From Helicobacter pylori (GTDB lineage: Bacteria; Campylobacterota; Campylobacteria; Campylobacterales; Helicobacteraceae), in contig NZ_CP011486.1 of assembly GCF_001653455.1 (NCBI RefSeq), forward strand, positions 186,001-250,000: DNA of 64,000 nt. The letters run 5' to 3'. The position numbers and the translations under genes were made by a program. The notes under the pieces are model-generated. The model was not told where the DNA came from. It searched no databases and saw nothing but the letters and a program-made list of their open reading frames with translations. Each line of letters opens with the position of its first letter. Position 1 is the stretch's first letter. Below, piece after piece: positions 42,450 through 51,152 of this stretch.

Positions 42450-42634
42450 GTTAAAAATAGGGTTTTTAAATTTTGTTTTATCGTTTGAGGTTCCATTCTA
42501 TAGTAAAAAACTCATTCTTTTAAGGGGATAGAGGGTATTTTGAAATCATTCCCCTACAACCCCCTTCAATATTCCCCTAACCCTAAAAGAGCGCTTTTTT
42601 AACAAGCTATCCACTTGACTAGCGTCAAGCTTTC
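42450..42634 (+). repeat. Dispersed intergenic repeat, copy A
   Basis: Ordered blocks: AAAAATAGGGTTTTTAAATT, TTTGTTTTATC, AACTCATTCTTTTAAGGGG, ATAGAGGGTATTTTGAAA, CCCCTACAACCCCC, CCCCTAACCCTAAAAGAGCG and a final hairpin CTTGAC-TAGC-GTCAAG (42614-42629) with T-rich sequence after it. Lies 20 bases after radA in the same direction and could serve as its 3' end. Confidence 0.75.
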
Positions 42635-42663
42635 TGTTATTTATTGATTTTAAATCTTTTAGT

Positions 42664-42669
42664 TATAAT
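42664..42669 (+). promoter_or_regulatory. -10 box for msrAB
   Basis: TATAAT in TAGTTATAATGGTAG, 37 bases upstream of the msrAB ATG and just beyond repeat copy A. Confidence 0.55.
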
Positions 42670-42705
42670 GGTAGCTATCATTAAAATTAAAGCAAAGGTT
42701 ATTTG

Positions 42706-43785
42706 ATGAAAGCCTTATCTTATTTAAAAATTTTTTATCTTTTTATATTAATAGGAGCGATTATGCAAGCGGATGAAAACATGGGATCTAAACTCCCAAA
42801 AACCGATGAAAGAGTGATTTACTTGGCTGGGGGGTGCTTTTGGGGGTTAGAGGCGTATATGGAGAGGATTTATGGCGTTATAGACGCTAGCTCTGGTTAC
42901 GCTAACGGCAAGACTAAGAGTACGAGTTATGAGCAATTGCACCAAAGCGATCATGCTGAGAGCGTGAAAGTGGTCTATGACCCTAAAAAAATCAGTTTAG
43001 ACAAATTGTTGCGCTATTATTTTAAGGTGATTGATCCGGTGAGTGTGAACAAACAGGGTAATGATGTGGGCAGGCAGTATCGCACAGGGATTTACTATGT
43101 GGATAATGCGGATAAAAAGGTGATAGACAACGCCTTACAAGAATTGCAAAAAGAAGTGAAAGGCAAGATCGCCATTGAGGTAGAGCCTTTAAAAAATTAT
43201 GTGAGGGCTGAAGAATACCACCAGGATTATTTGAAAAAACACCCCGGGGGCTATTGCCATATTGATTTGAAAAAGGCGGATGAAGTGATTGTAGATAGCG
43301 ATAAATACACCAAACCAAGCGATGAAGTTTTAAAGAAAAAACTCACCAAACTCCAATACGAGGTAACTCAAAACAAACACACCGAGAAACCCTTTGAAAA
43401 TGAGTATTACAACAAAGAAGAAGAGGGTATTTATGTGGATATTACCACAGGCGAGCCGTTATTTTCTTCAGCGGATAAATACGACTCTGGTTGCGGGTGG
43501 CCAAGCTTTTCTAAACCCATCAATAAGGATGTGGTGAAATACGAAGACGATGAGAGCCTTAACAGGAAACGCATTGAAGTGTTGAGCCGTATTGGTAAGG
43601 CGCATTTAGGGCATGTGTTTAATGACGGGCCTAAAGAGTTGGGGGGTTTAAGGTATTGCATCAATAGCGCGGCTTTAAGGTTTATCCCTTTAAAAGACAT
43701 GGAAAAAGAGGGCTATGGCGAGTTTATCCCTTATATCAAAAGGGGCGAATTGAAAAAATACATCCACGATAAAAAAACGCATTAA
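42706..43785 (+). CDS. msrAB: Exported peptide methionine sulfoxide reductase MsrA/MsrB fusion
   Basis: Repairs oxidised methionine in both stereoisomers, 359 residues. N-terminal hydrophobic segment ([17 protein letters not shown]) indicates export, so it likely acts in the periplasm or at the surface. MsrA domain first, with catalytic Cys44 in [13 protein letters not shown] and the EEYHQDYL motif; MsrB domain from about residue 220 with [11 protein letters not shown] and catalytic cysteine in [14 protein letters not shown] at 42706; a TTG just before is in frame. The fusion order A then B is that of the H. pylori Msr. Confidence 0.95.
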   Translation: MKALSYLKIFYLFILIGAIMQADENMGSKLPKTDERVIYLAGGCFWGLEAYMERIYGVIDASSGYANGKTKSTSYEQLHQSDHAESVKVVYDPKKISLDKLLRYYFKVIDPVSVNKQGNDVGRQYRTGIYYVDNADKKVIDNALQELQKEVKGKIAIEVEPLKNYVRAEEYHQDYLKKHPGGYCHIDLKKADEVIVDSDKYTKPSDEVLKKKLTKLQYEVTQNKHTEKPFENEYYNKEEEGIYVDITTGEPLFSSADKYDSGCGWPSFSKPINKDVVKYEDDESLNRKRIEVLSRIGKAHLGHVFNDGPKELGGLRYCINSAALRFIPLKDMEKEGYGEFIPYIKRGELKKYIHDKKTH

Positions 43786-43929
43786 GGAGCGACGCTTAAC
43801 TTTCTCCTAACTTTGGGGGGGTTTTAAGCGTTTAGGTTATTTTAAAAAACGCTAAAATCCGCCCTAAATAATTTATCAGCTACAATTCTAAGCTTGTCTG
43901 AAGCTGTCTGTCGTTTCTTTTGGTGAAAC

Positions 43930-44125
43930 CGCCCCTTTCTAAAGCAAGGGGCTTTCTAAAAGGGGCTTTCTAACTAAAGTATCCCAACGGACACTAACAC
44001 GAAAGGCTTTGTTAAGTCTGCATGGATATTTCTTACCCCCAAAAGACTAGGCTATCTTTTAGCTTAAATATAGCCTAACGGCTATGCACTTTTGCATCTT
44101 CTCGCCTTAAAGGACAGAGTTTTTC
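43930..44125. other. Cluster of tandem stem-loops, possible IS200/IS605-type end
   Basis: Stems visible in order: CCCCTTTCTAAAGCAAGGGG near 43933, a near-repeat GGGGCTTTCTAAAAGGGGCT, TAGCC-TAAC-GGCTA near 44077, ATGCA-CTTT-TGCAT next to it, and a decayed CTCGCCTTAAAGG. Such rows of hairpins resemble the ends of IS200/IS605 elements, common in H. pylori, but no tnpA or tnpB sequence remains. A structured RNA is the other reading. Confidence 0.3.
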
Positions 44126-44301
44126 GTGCGGTTAGGATAAAAATAGAGAATTTAGAATATCTTGGCAACCAATATTTTAACAGAAAAACATACAAAAACA
44201 AATGCAATGAATAATTCATTTTTTAATTGCCCTTGCTTTAAAAACACCCTTTTTTAAGTTTTTGTTCTCATCAAATAAGGATAATTAAAGCTTTTTATTT
44301 T

Positions 44302-44463
44302 TTTAAAAATGGGGTTTTTAATTTTATTTTTTGTTTCAAACTCATTTTTTAAGGGGGTAGGGGGTATTTTGAAACAATTCTCCCATTGCAACCCCCAACT
44401 AAATCTCCTAACCCTAAAGAAGCGTTTTTTTTAGAGGTTATCGCTTGTTTATGCAAGCTTTTG
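44302..44463 (+). repeat. Dispersed intergenic repeat, copy B
   Basis: AAAAATGGGGTTTTTAATTT, TTTGTTTCAAACTCATTTTT, TAAGGGGGTAGGGGGTATTT, CAACCCCCAACTAAATCTCC, TAACCCTAAAGAAGCG, GAGGTTATC, and hairpin GCTTG-TTTAT-GCAAGC followed by TTTT. Its last stem differs from copy A on both arms yet still pairs. Confidence 0.75.
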
Positions 44464-44499
44464 GATAATTTTAAAAAATGCTTCTAAGCATTTGAATTG

Positions 44500-45333
44500 T
44501 TACCCCATAATGAGCTTGTGTAAAGTCGCTAGAATGCTTAAAGCATAAATGAGGAGCAATAAGATTTTATGCACCTTTTCATTCGCTAAAGCGATAAGCT
44601 TGATCCCAATGCCCACGCCTAAAAACGCGCCAATACCGGTAATCACCCCGGCTTGAACGCTTATATCATCAAGAACCCTTCCGTTATAAAGAGAAATGAC
44701 CCCAGATAAAGAAGCGAACACCACAAAAAATAGCCCTAAAGGCACGATTTTTTTAGAATCATATTTCAAAAAATAGCCCAAAAACGGCACCATTAAAATC
44801 CCCCCACCCATGCCTAGCGGGATAGAAAAAATGCCGGTAATAAAACCGGCGAGCATCAAAATCCCATGCGTTCTATCCATAGACACAAAGGGGAGTGCGC
44901 GTTTTTTTTCGGGCGTTTTGCCATTTGCATGCAAAGCAAAATGCATTTCCTCAAAATGCTTGGGTTGTTTGTTGCTAGAAAAAGCGTATTTGATAAAGGT
45001 ATAACACACCACCACCACAAACACGCTCATTAAAATCTTATCGTCAATGATTTTTAAGATAAAACTCCCTAAAACCGCCCCCATCAGTCCTCCAAGTGCA
45101 GCAAACGAGCCTTCTTTCAAATCCAATAAGCCCTTTTTGTAATTGATAATAGAGCCTACCACCGAAGAAAAAAGCATTTGCATGAGCGAAATCCCCACCG
45201 CATGGCTATAACTAAAATGGGCAAAAATCGTGCTAGGGACGACAATCTCCCCTCCACCAATACCAAAAAACCCGGCGGTAATGCCGGTAAATAGCCCCAC
45301 AAGAGCCAAAATAAACGCTGTTGATTCTTCCAT
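44500..45333 (-). CDS. TSUP (TauE/SafE-like) membrane permease
   Basis: Inner-membrane protein of 277 residues with about eight hydrophobic segments in two related halves. The diagnostic glycine loops are FGIGGGEIVVPSTI in the first half and PLGMGGGILMVPFLGY in the second, as in the TSUP (DUF81) family of sulfite, sulfonate or organosulfur exporters. Substrate not predictable. A short Lys/His-rich cytosolic loop (NKQPKHFEEMHFAL) separates the halves. Corresponds to HP0226. Stands alone on the minus strand. Confidence 0.9.
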   Translation of the reverse strand: MEESTAFILALVGLFTGITAGFFGIGGGEIVVPSTIFAHFSYSHAVGISLMQMLFSSVVGSIINYKKGLLDLKEGSFAALGGLMGAVLGSFILKIIDDKILMSVFVVVVCYTFIKYAFSSNKQPKHFEEMHFALHANGKTPEKKRALPFVSMDRTHGILMLAGFITGIFSIPLGMGGGILMVPFLGYFLKYDSKKIVPLGLFFVVFASLSGVISLYNGRVLDDISVQAGVITGIGAFLGVGIGIKLIALANEKVHKILLLLIYALSILATLHKLIMG

Positions 45334-45407
45334 GAAAAACTCCCTAAATTTTAAATTATTACTTTATCAAAAAAGAGTAGTAATCTTTAAAAAATTTTTC
45401 TTTAATT

Positions 45408-45485
45408 TTAAAAAATAGGGTTTTGATTGCTTTGTGCTATCGCTTAAGATCGCTTTTAAGAAGTTATCGCTTGATTTATGGTTAA
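45408..45485 (+). repeat. Dispersed intergenic repeat, partial copy F
   Basis: AAAAAATAGGGTTTTGATTG, CTTTGTGCTATCGCTTAAGA then directly AAGAAGTTATCGCTTGATT: the two ends of the repeat are present and the G/C-run core is deleted. Confidence 0.55.
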
Positions 45486-45632
45486 GTTCTTTAATCTTTA
45501 AAATGCCTTTAATATTTTAATCAAGCCCCTTTTTAAAGAGCTTTAAGATTTCACATTCCTATGATAATCATGTTTATGAAATTCGCCATTCTACCACAAA
45601 AGACTTATTTTTAACTTAAAATTTATATTTTG

Positions 45633-45648
45633 AAAAAAAAAAAAAAAA
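45633..45648. repeat. A16 homopolymer tract upstream of sulP
   Basis: Sixteen As ending 17 bases before TACAATAAAAT (45666), that is, at the -35 position of a possible promoter. Likely slippage-prone expression control of the transporter downstream. Confidence 0.85.
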
Positions 45649-45746
45649 CAATTTTGAGTATTTTTTACAATAAAATATCATAGATCTTGACACTATTTAA
45701 GAAAAGGAATTTGATTTGGTTTGAAATTGGTTTTTAAATCTTTGGT

Positions 45747-45752
45747 TACAAT
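45747..45752 (+). promoter_or_regulatory. Candidate -10 for the SulP gene
   Basis: TACAAT in TGGTTACAATCAAG, 28 bases before the ATG. An alternative TACAAT is at 45666-45671 nearer the A16 tract. Confidence 0.35.
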
Positions 45753-45779
45753 CAAGCCATTCTAATTAAAAAGAGCGGC

Positions 45780-46937
45780 ATGTTTGAAAAGATACAAAAA
45801 GAATGGTTGAGCAACATTCAAAAAGATTTGTTATCCGGTTTTGTGGTGGGGCTTTCTGTGATCCCAGAGACCGCTGGCTTTGCGATCATGGTGGGTTTAG
45901 ATGTGGGCGTGGCGTTTTATACGACTTTTTATATGGCTTTTGTTTTGTCTTTTTTTGGGGCTAGAAAGGCGATGATTAGCGCAGCGGCCGGCTCAGTGGC
46001 GCTCATTTTAGTGGGCGTGGTCAAAAACTATGGGCTTGAATATGCGGGCGTGGCGACTTTAATGACAGGAATGTTGCAAATCCTTTTAGGCTATTTGAAA
46101 ATAGGGAATCTTTTGAGATTTATCCCGCAATCAGTGATGTATGGCTTTGTGAACGCATTAGGTCTTTTGCTTTTAAAAGAGCAATTCAAATTCCTTCAAA
46201 ACCAAAATTTAGGGGTGTTTGTGTTGCTTTTTATAGGGATATTGATCATTTATTTATTCCCTTTAATCACTAAAAAAATCCCCTCTAATTTAATCTGTAT
46301 CCTTGCAATCAGCGCGATCGCTTTGATTTTTGATGTGCATGCACCGAATTTAGGGAGCATTGAGCAAGGGGTTTCAGGCTTTCATTTTCTCATTATCCCC
46401 AAAAATTTGGATTTTAAAATCGTTATAGAATTGTTGCCTTACGCTCTTTCTTTGGCGCTAGTAGGCACGATAGAAAGTTTATTAACCGCTAAAACTTTAG
46501 ACATTATTTTAAAAGATGGCGTGAGCGATAAAAATAAAGAAACTAAAGCGCAGGGCTTGGGGAATGTGATCTCAGGGCTTTTAGGGGGAATGACAGGGTG
46601 TGCTTTAGTGGGGCAGTCTATCATTAATGCAAAATCCGGCGCTAGCACAAGGCTTTCTACTTTTTTTGCCGGCTTTTCTTTAATGGTGTTAGTGTTAGCG
46701 TTTAATGAATATGTGGTTAAGATCCCCATTGTGGCAGTTGTGGCGGTGATGGTGATGATTTCTTTCACCACTTTTAATTTCCAATCCATTATTAACATTA
46801 AAAAAATCAAACTCTATGACACGCTGAACATGCTTTTAGTCGTGGCGGTGGTTTTATGCACGCATAATTTGGCGATAGGGGTTGTGGTGGGGGTTTTAGT
46901 TAATGCGTTGTGGATTAAATCCAACGGGATTGCATGA
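45780..46937 (+). CDS. SulP-family anion transporter lacking a STAS domain
   Basis: Inner-membrane protein of 385 residues with ten or more hydrophobic segments. The SulP core is clear: KDLLSGFVVGLSVIPETAGF near the N-terminus, GARKAMISAAAGSVALI, and ESLLTAKTLDIILKDG with GNVISGLLGGMTGCALVGQS later. SulP proteins carry sulfate, bicarbonate or carboxylates. Most have a cytosolic C-terminal STAS domain; here the protein ends after the last helix (NALWIKSNGIA), so it is a short type. Substrate unknown. Corresponds to HP0228. Confidence 0.88.
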   Translation: MFEKIQKEWLSNIQKDLLSGFVVGLSVIPETAGFAIMVGLDVGVAFYTTFYMAFVLSFFGARKAMISAAAGSVALILVGVVKNYGLEYAGVATLMTGMLQILLGYLKIGNLLRFIPQSVMYGFVNALGLLLLKEQFKFLQNQNLGVFVLLFIGILIIYLFPLITKKIPSNLICILAISAIALIFDVHAPNLGSIEQGVSGFHFLIIPKNLDFKIVIELLPYALSLALVGTIESLLTAKTLDIILKDGVSDKNKETKAQGLGNVISGLLGGMTGCALVGQSIINAKSGASTRLSTFFAGFSLMVLVLAFNEYVVKIPIVAVVAVMVMISFTTFNFQSIINIKKIKLYDTLNMLLVVAVVLCTHNLAIGVVVGVLVNALWIKSNGIA

Positions 46938-47003
46938 AGTTTTGTTTTAAAAAATTAAGTAGTAAAAAAACAAGTAGTTTAAAAAATCAAGTAGTTAAAA
47001 GTA

Positions 47004-47078
47004 TGGCTCCAGATGTAGGATTCGAACCTACGACCAAGCGGTTAACAGCCGCCTACTCTACCGCTGAGCTAATCTGGA
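47004..47078 (-). tRNA. tRNA-Asn (GTT)
   Basis: On the minus strand TCCAGATTAGCTCAGCGGTA begins a full cloverleaf: acceptor TCCAGAT pairs with ATCTGGA, D-arm GCTC-AGCGGTA-GAGT, anticodon loop CTGTTAA with anticodon GTT, variable loop, T-arm with GGTTCGAATCC, discriminator G and an encoded CCA at 47004-47006. It lies between the SulP gene and hopA. Confidence 0.95.
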
Positions 47079-47190
47079 ATTTCGCTCAAACAAAAAGAAA
47101 TTTTAGTGTGTTTTTTGTAAAAAGTCAAGTGAAATGATGATTTGAGAGCCAAAAAGTTGGCTTTGTCCTCAAATGAGAACAAATTCCATA

Positions 47191-48642
47191 TCAATAGGCC
47201 AAAACATAATTGAGATACACGCTATAGAGTCTTCTATAGGCTAATTTAGCGCCCAGGAAAGAGTAATAATTCGTGTTAATGGTGGGGATCTTCACGCCTA
47301 ATTCAATGCCATGATGGATTCCTTGAAGCCTTAAACCCGTATTGAATAAGAACTGGAAATTGGTGTTGTTGATCTTAGCGCTGTAGATGTTGGTGGTGGT
47401 TTTTAAATTCATAAATTGGGAATTAAGCCATGTGGTGCCGGCTAGCGCGATGCCTCCAAAAATACCAAACGAGACTTTGCGGTTTTGATCGGATCCGCCA
47501 TTGATGAAATTCAATAAAAGATCACTGCCCGCGCCATAAGTGAAAACATTGGAAGCGGAGTTAAAAAAGTTGGATTTGATATAGGCATGGTTGTAATCAA
47601 AAAAGGCATAATACCGGATCCCAAAAAATTTATTTTTCCCAAAAAATTGCTTATAGCCTAATTGCACGCCAACCCCATTCATCGCCCCGTTATTGATTTG
47701 TGAGTTGATTAAACCCACGCTTCTAAAAGGGTTATGCCCAAACTCTTTGGTGGTGGTTTGGAATTGAGAATACTGGGTTTCGTTTAAAGAATAACTATAA
47801 CTAGACCGGCTCACCAAACTTTGAAACCCTTTAGAATTGGGCGTTTTTTGAATGGTGTTATAGATGGTTTCTAAATTGTCCCCTTTGAGATAAGAGATGG
47901 TGTCATTAATAACGCTTGACACTTGGTTAAGGTTTTTAGTGAAATCAGCATTGATGGCTGTGCTTTGTTGGTTTGGATTTTCTGGGTTCTCTCTTCGGGC
48001 TTTTGCAGCGGCTTCTTTAGCGCTATTTATCATGCTATTAATAGCGTTAAAGGTGTTGCCAAAAATATTGCATGCGTTCCCGCTTGCATTAATCCCCCAT
48101 GGTGTGCCATTGCCTCCATCTACTCCTGGGCATTGGCTTTGAAGAGTGCTAATGATGGTGCTAGCTTGAGTTAAAAGCTGGTCATAGTCATTTCCAATCG
48201 TAAGGTCATTGTTTTTGTTTTCTAGGGTGTTTTGGAGCAATTGAGAAATTGCATTGATTTTGTTGTATTCGCTAGTAGATAGCGTGCCACTAGCTAAATT
48301 AGAGGCTATCACTTGCCACATGCCCACCGCAGAGCTGAGCGCTGAAGACACGGCTTGATTAGCGGTATTGGGGGTCGTTTTCAATCTGTCAGCGCTTTGT
48401 TTTAAATTATTAATCGCTTGAGTGGTGCTTGAATCGGTGTTAGTAGCCGTTTGTTTGAGCTCGTTATAACGGGTTAAAAGGTTGTCCAAATTTTCATAAG
48501 TGTCGGAGAGTTTTTGGATTTCGCCGGTGTTTTTCACCATTTGAGCGGCTTCACCGATTTGATAGCCCACGCTCATAAAAACGCCGTCATTTTCAGCGAA
48601 GAGCGATGACGCCACAAGAGAAAGTAAAATCGTTTTTTTCAT
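47191..48642 (-). CDS. hopA: Outer membrane porin/adhesin HopA
   Basis: 483-residue Hop-family outer-membrane protein. Signal peptide MKKTILLSLVASSLFAEN (cleavage after FA), then the Hop N-terminal motif ENDGVFMSVGYQIGEAAQMV. The middle is Asn/Gln/Ser-rich with a paired cysteine region (CPGVDGGNGTPWGINASGNAC). The C-terminal half is the beta-barrel with repeated aromatic strands, ending SVYLNYVLAY. HopA is described as a porin. Own start with AAGGAAC upstream; no dinucleotide repeat or homopolymer tract in its signal region, unlike several phase-variable hop genes. Confidence 0.92.
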   Translation of the reverse strand: MKKTILLSLVASSLFAENDGVFMSVGYQIGEAAQMVKNTGEIQKLSDTYENLDNLLTRYNELKQTATNTDSSTTQAINNLKQSADRLKTTPNTANQAVSSALSSAVGMWQVIASNLASGTLSTSEYNKINAISQLLQNTLENKNNDLTIGNDYDQLLTQASTIISTLQSQCPGVDGGNGTPWGINASGNACNIFGNTFNAINSMINSAKEAAAKARRENPENPNQQSTAINADFTKNLNQVSSVINDTISYLKGDNLETIYNTIQKTPNSKGFQSLVSRSSYSYSLNETQYSQFQTTTKEFGHNPFRSVGLINSQINNGAMNGVGVQLGYKQFFGKNKFFGIRYYAFFDYNHAYIKSNFFNSASNVFTYGAGSDLLLNFINGGSDQNRKVSFGIFGGIALAGTTWLNSQFMNLKTTTNIYSAKINNTNFQFLFNTGLRLQGIHHGIELGVKIPTINTNYYSFLGAKLAYRRLYSVYLNYVLAY

Positions 48643-48833
48643 AAAATGTTCCTTAAAGTAATGTTTTGTTTGTAAAATCGTGTCAAATTGAAACTTTATT
48701 TACAATGCGTTTAAATTGTGCCATAAATTTACTAAATTTTTAATAAAACTGAGCGAGAATTAATAAATTTTGCTTTTTTTAGATTTTAAAAAAGGTTTTT
48801 GATAGTGAAAAATGCTTTGAATATTTTAAGGTT

Positions 48834-49565
48834 TCATTGCTCAATGAGAGTAGAACTAAAAATTTTCAAAGCGTTTTGCAAATCTTCTTTCGTGTCAATG
48901 CCCACGCTTTCACTTTGAACGATTTCCACTGCAATATTTTTTTGATAATACAAAGCCCTCAATTGCTCTAATTTTTCTATATCCTCTAAAATGCATGGCT
49001 TTAAGGAGCATAATTCTTCTAAAATCTCTCTACTATGAAACCCGTAAATACCAATATGCCCTAAAAGGGGCGTTTGGCGTTTCACATCAGCATCTCGTAA
49101 AAAGGGGATAAGGGAGCGCGAAAAATACAAAGCGTTATTTTGATGGCCTAAAACCACCTTGACTAAATTAGGGTTTTTGGCTTTTTCTTCATCAATGACT
49201 TTAGCGCAAGTCGCCATGAAAGGGGCGTTTTGAGTGGCTTCTAACAACGCTGTAATGACTTCTTTTTCTAAAAAAGGCTCATCGCCTTGCAAGTTTAAAA
49301 CCCTTTCATCGTTTTTTAACCCTAAAATTTGAGCCGCTTCCAAACAGCGCTCCGTGCCGCTATTGTGGTGCTTGGAGGTCATTACCGCTTTAATGCGGGA
49401 TTTTTGACACGCTTTCATGATGCTTTCATCATCGCAAGCGACTATGCATTCATCAACCAAACTCGCGTTTTTAGCGCAACGGACCACCATAGGCATGCCA
49501 AAAATATCTTCTAGCACTTTATTTTCAAAACGACTGGATTTTAATCTAGCAGGAATGATAATCAT
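48834..49565 (-). CDS. kdsB: CMP-KDO synthase (3-deoxy-manno-octulosonate cytidylyltransferase)
   Basis: Activates KDO with CTP for attachment to lipid A, 243 residues, cytosolic. Nucleotidyltransferase motifs: [20 protein letters not shown] at the start, [17 protein letters not shown] and [10 protein letters not shown]. Length is normal. ATG at 49565, with a minus-strand TATAAT at 49601-49606 on the opposing side of the HP0231-like promoter region. Works in the same LPS pathway as lpxD at 11.6 kb. Confidence 0.95.
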   Translation of the reverse strand: MIIIPARLKSSRFENKVLEDIFGMPMVVRCAKNASLVDECIVACDDESIMKACQKSRIKAVMTSKHHNSGTERCLEAAQILGLKNDERVLNLQGDEPFLEKEVITALLEATQNAPFMATCAKVIDEEKAKNPNLVKVVLGHQNNALYFSRSLIPFLRDADVKRQTPLLGHIGIYGFHSREILEELCSLKPCILEDIEKLEQLRALYYQKNIAVEIVQSESVGIDTKEDLQNALKIFSSTLIEQ

Positions 49566-49600
49566 CTTTTAAGCCTTATAAAATAGGGGATTTTTATGGT

Positions 49601-49606
49601 ATTATA
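49601..49606 (-). promoter_or_regulatory. Candidate -10 for kdsB
   Basis: Minus-strand TATAAT in GGGTATAATACCAT, about 36 bases upstream of the ATG. Confidence 0.45.
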
Positions 49607-49630
49607 CCCATTTAACAAGCTTATTCCTTT

Positions 49631-49636
49631 TATTAT
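49631..49636 (+). promoter_or_regulatory. Candidate -10 for the DsbG-like gene
   Basis: TATTAT in TTTTATTATAGGG, 35 bases before the ATG at 49671; divergent from the kdsB promoter 25 bases away. Confidence 0.4.
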
Positions 49637-49670
49637 AGGGATTGAGACTATTGAACTTTAGGAGTTTTTA

Positions 49671-50462
49671 ATGATATTAAGAGCGAGCGTGTTGAGCACA
49701 TTACTTCTTGTGAGTTTAGGGGCAGCCCCTAAAAACCCAGCATCTAATAAACAAATGCAAGACAATTTAGTTAAGGTGATTGAAAAACAAACCAATAAAA
49801 AGGTGCGTATTTTGGAGGTCAAACCTTTGAAATCCAGCCAGGATTTGAAAATGGTCGTAGTAGAAGATCCGGACACTAAATACAATATCCCGCTTGTAGT
49901 GAGCAAAGATGGTAATTTAGTCATAGGGCTTAGCGGTATCTTTTTTAGCAATAATAGCGATGATGTGAAGTTGCTCACAGAGACCAATCAAAAGATCCTA
50001 GCCCTTAACACCACCCAGCAAAATAGCGCGAAGTTGAACGCTATTTTTGATGAAGTGCCGGCTGATTATGTGATAGAGTTGCCCTCTACTAACGCTGAGA
50101 ATAAGGATAAGATCCTTTATATTGTCTCTGACCCCATGTGTCCGCATTGCCAAAAAGAGCTTACTAAGTTGAGAGATCACCTGAAAGAAAACACTGTAAG
50201 AATGGTTGTAGTGGGGTGGCTTGGAGTCAATTCGGCTAAAAAAGCGGCTTTGGTTCAAGAAGAAATGGCGAAAGCTAGGGCTAGGGGAGCGAGCGTGGAA
50301 GATAAAATCTCTATTCTTGAAAAGATTTATTCCACCCAATACGATATTAACGCCCAAAAAGAGCCTGAAGATTTACGCACTAAAGTGGAAAATATCACGA
50401 AAAAGATTTTTGAATCGGGCGTGATTAAGGGCGTGCCTTTCTTATACCATTATAAGGCATAG
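49671..50462 (+). CDS. Periplasmic thiol:disulfide oxidoreductase, DsbG/DsbC-like (HP0231-like)
   Basis: 263-residue exported protein that introduces or shuffles disulfide bonds in cysteine-rich secreted proteins. Signal peptide MILRASVLSTLLLVSLGAA. An N-terminal DsbC/DsbG-type dimerisation region (about residues 25-110) precedes a thioredoxin fold with the active site DPMCPHCQKEL and the cis-proline loop GVPFLYHYKA. AGGAG lies 7 bases before the ATG. In H. pylori this protein (called Dsb-K/HP0231) serves as a main periplasmic oxidase; the many Cys-rich clients (Hcp proteins) are encoded nearby. Confidence 0.9.
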   Translation: MILRASVLSTLLLVSLGAAPKNPASNKQMQDNLVKVIEKQTNKKVRILEVKPLKSSQDLKMVVVEDPDTKYNIPLVVSKDGNLVIGLSGIFFSNNSDDVKLLTETNQKILALNTTQQNSAKLNAIFDEVPADYVIELPSTNAENKDKILYIVSDPMCPHCQKELTKLRDHLKENTVRMVVVGWLGVNSAKKAALVQEEMAKARARGASVEDKISILEKIYSTQYDINAQKEPEDLRTKVENITKKIFESGVIKGVPFLYHYKA

Positions 50463-50477
50463 TATAAGGCTATTCTC

Positions 50478-51128
50478 ATGAAAAAACCCTACAGGAAGAT
50501 TTCTGATTATGCGATCGTGGGTGGCTTGAGTGCATTAGTGATGGTGAGCATCGTGGGGTGTAAGAGCAATGCCGATGACAAACCCAAAGAGCAAAGCCAT
50601 TTAAGTCAAAGCGTTCAAAAAGGGGCGTTTGTGATTTTAGAAGAGCAAAAGGATAAATCTTACAAGGTTGTTGAAGAATACCCTAGCTCAAGAACCCACA
50701 TTGTGGTGCGCGATTTGCAAGGCAATGAGCGCGTGCTGAGCAATGAAGAGATTCAAAAGCTCATCAAAGAAGAAGAAGCTAAGATTGATAACGGCACGAG
50801 CAAACTCATCCAGCCCAATAATGGGGGAGGGAGTAATGAAAGCTCAGGCTTTGGCTTGGGGAGCGCGATTTTAGGGAGCGCGGCGGGGGCGATTTTAGGG
50901 AGTTATATTGGTAACAAGCTTTTCAATAACCCCAATTACCAGCAAAACGCCCAACGGACCTACAAATCCCCACAAGCTTACCAACGCTCTCAAAATTCCT
51001 TTTCTAAAAGCGTGCCTAGCGCTTCAGGCATGGGTGGGGCGAGTAAGGGACAGAGCGGGTTTTTTGGCTCTAATAGGCCTACAAGTTCGCCGGCGGTAAG
51101 CTCTGGGACAAGGGGCTTTATCTCATAA
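50478..51128 (+). CDS. UPF0323 family lipoprotein (HP0232-like)
   Basis: 216-residue predicted lipoprotein. The N-terminus [20 protein letters not shown] is followed by VMVSIVGC, whose cysteine fits a lipobox. The middle contains a glycine-zipper-like segment ([20 protein letters not shown]) that could insert into a membrane, and the C-terminus is Ser/Gly/Gln-rich and disordered. No enzymatic domain. Situated between the DsbG-like gene and the glutathionylspermidine-synthase-like gene, with short gaps, so probably in one operon. Confidence 0.87.
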   Translation: MKKPYRKISDYAIVGGLSALVMVSIVGCKSNADDKPKEQSHLSQSVQKGAFVILEEQKDKSYKVVEEYPSSRTHIVVRDLQGNERVLSNEEIQKLIKEEEAKIDNGTSKLIQPNNGGGSNESSGFGLGSAILGSAAGAILGSYIGNKLFNNPNYQQNAQRTYKSPQAYQRSQNSFSKSVPSASGMGGASKGQSGFFGSNRPTSSPAVSSGTRGFIS

Positions 51129-51152
51129 TTTAATCTATTCAAAGGCTAAAAG

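Larger units (their letters stand above)
43786..44499. other. Long intergenic stretch: hairpin cluster and repeat copy B
   Basis: About 710 bases between convergent msrAB and the TSUP gene without a coding sequence that I can support. The first half has a row of stem-loops (43960-44125). The second half holds repeat copy B. Confidence 0.7.
45334..45779. other. Divergent intergenic region of TSUP and SulP genes
   Basis: About 450 bases holding repeat fragment F (45408-45485), a TGATAATCA palindrome near 45557, an A16 tract (45633-45648) and two possible plus-strand -10 boxes, TACAAT at 45666 and at 45747. No gene seen. Confidence 0.6.

Noticed and set aside
45552-45575. TGATAATCATG palindrome as a Fur or NikR operator
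   Set aside because: Only a 9-base partial palindrome; it does not match the full consensus of either regulator by eye.
46934-47137. Plus-strand ORF of 67 codons
   Set aside because: It is the reverse complement of tRNA-Asn and its flanks; not a gene.
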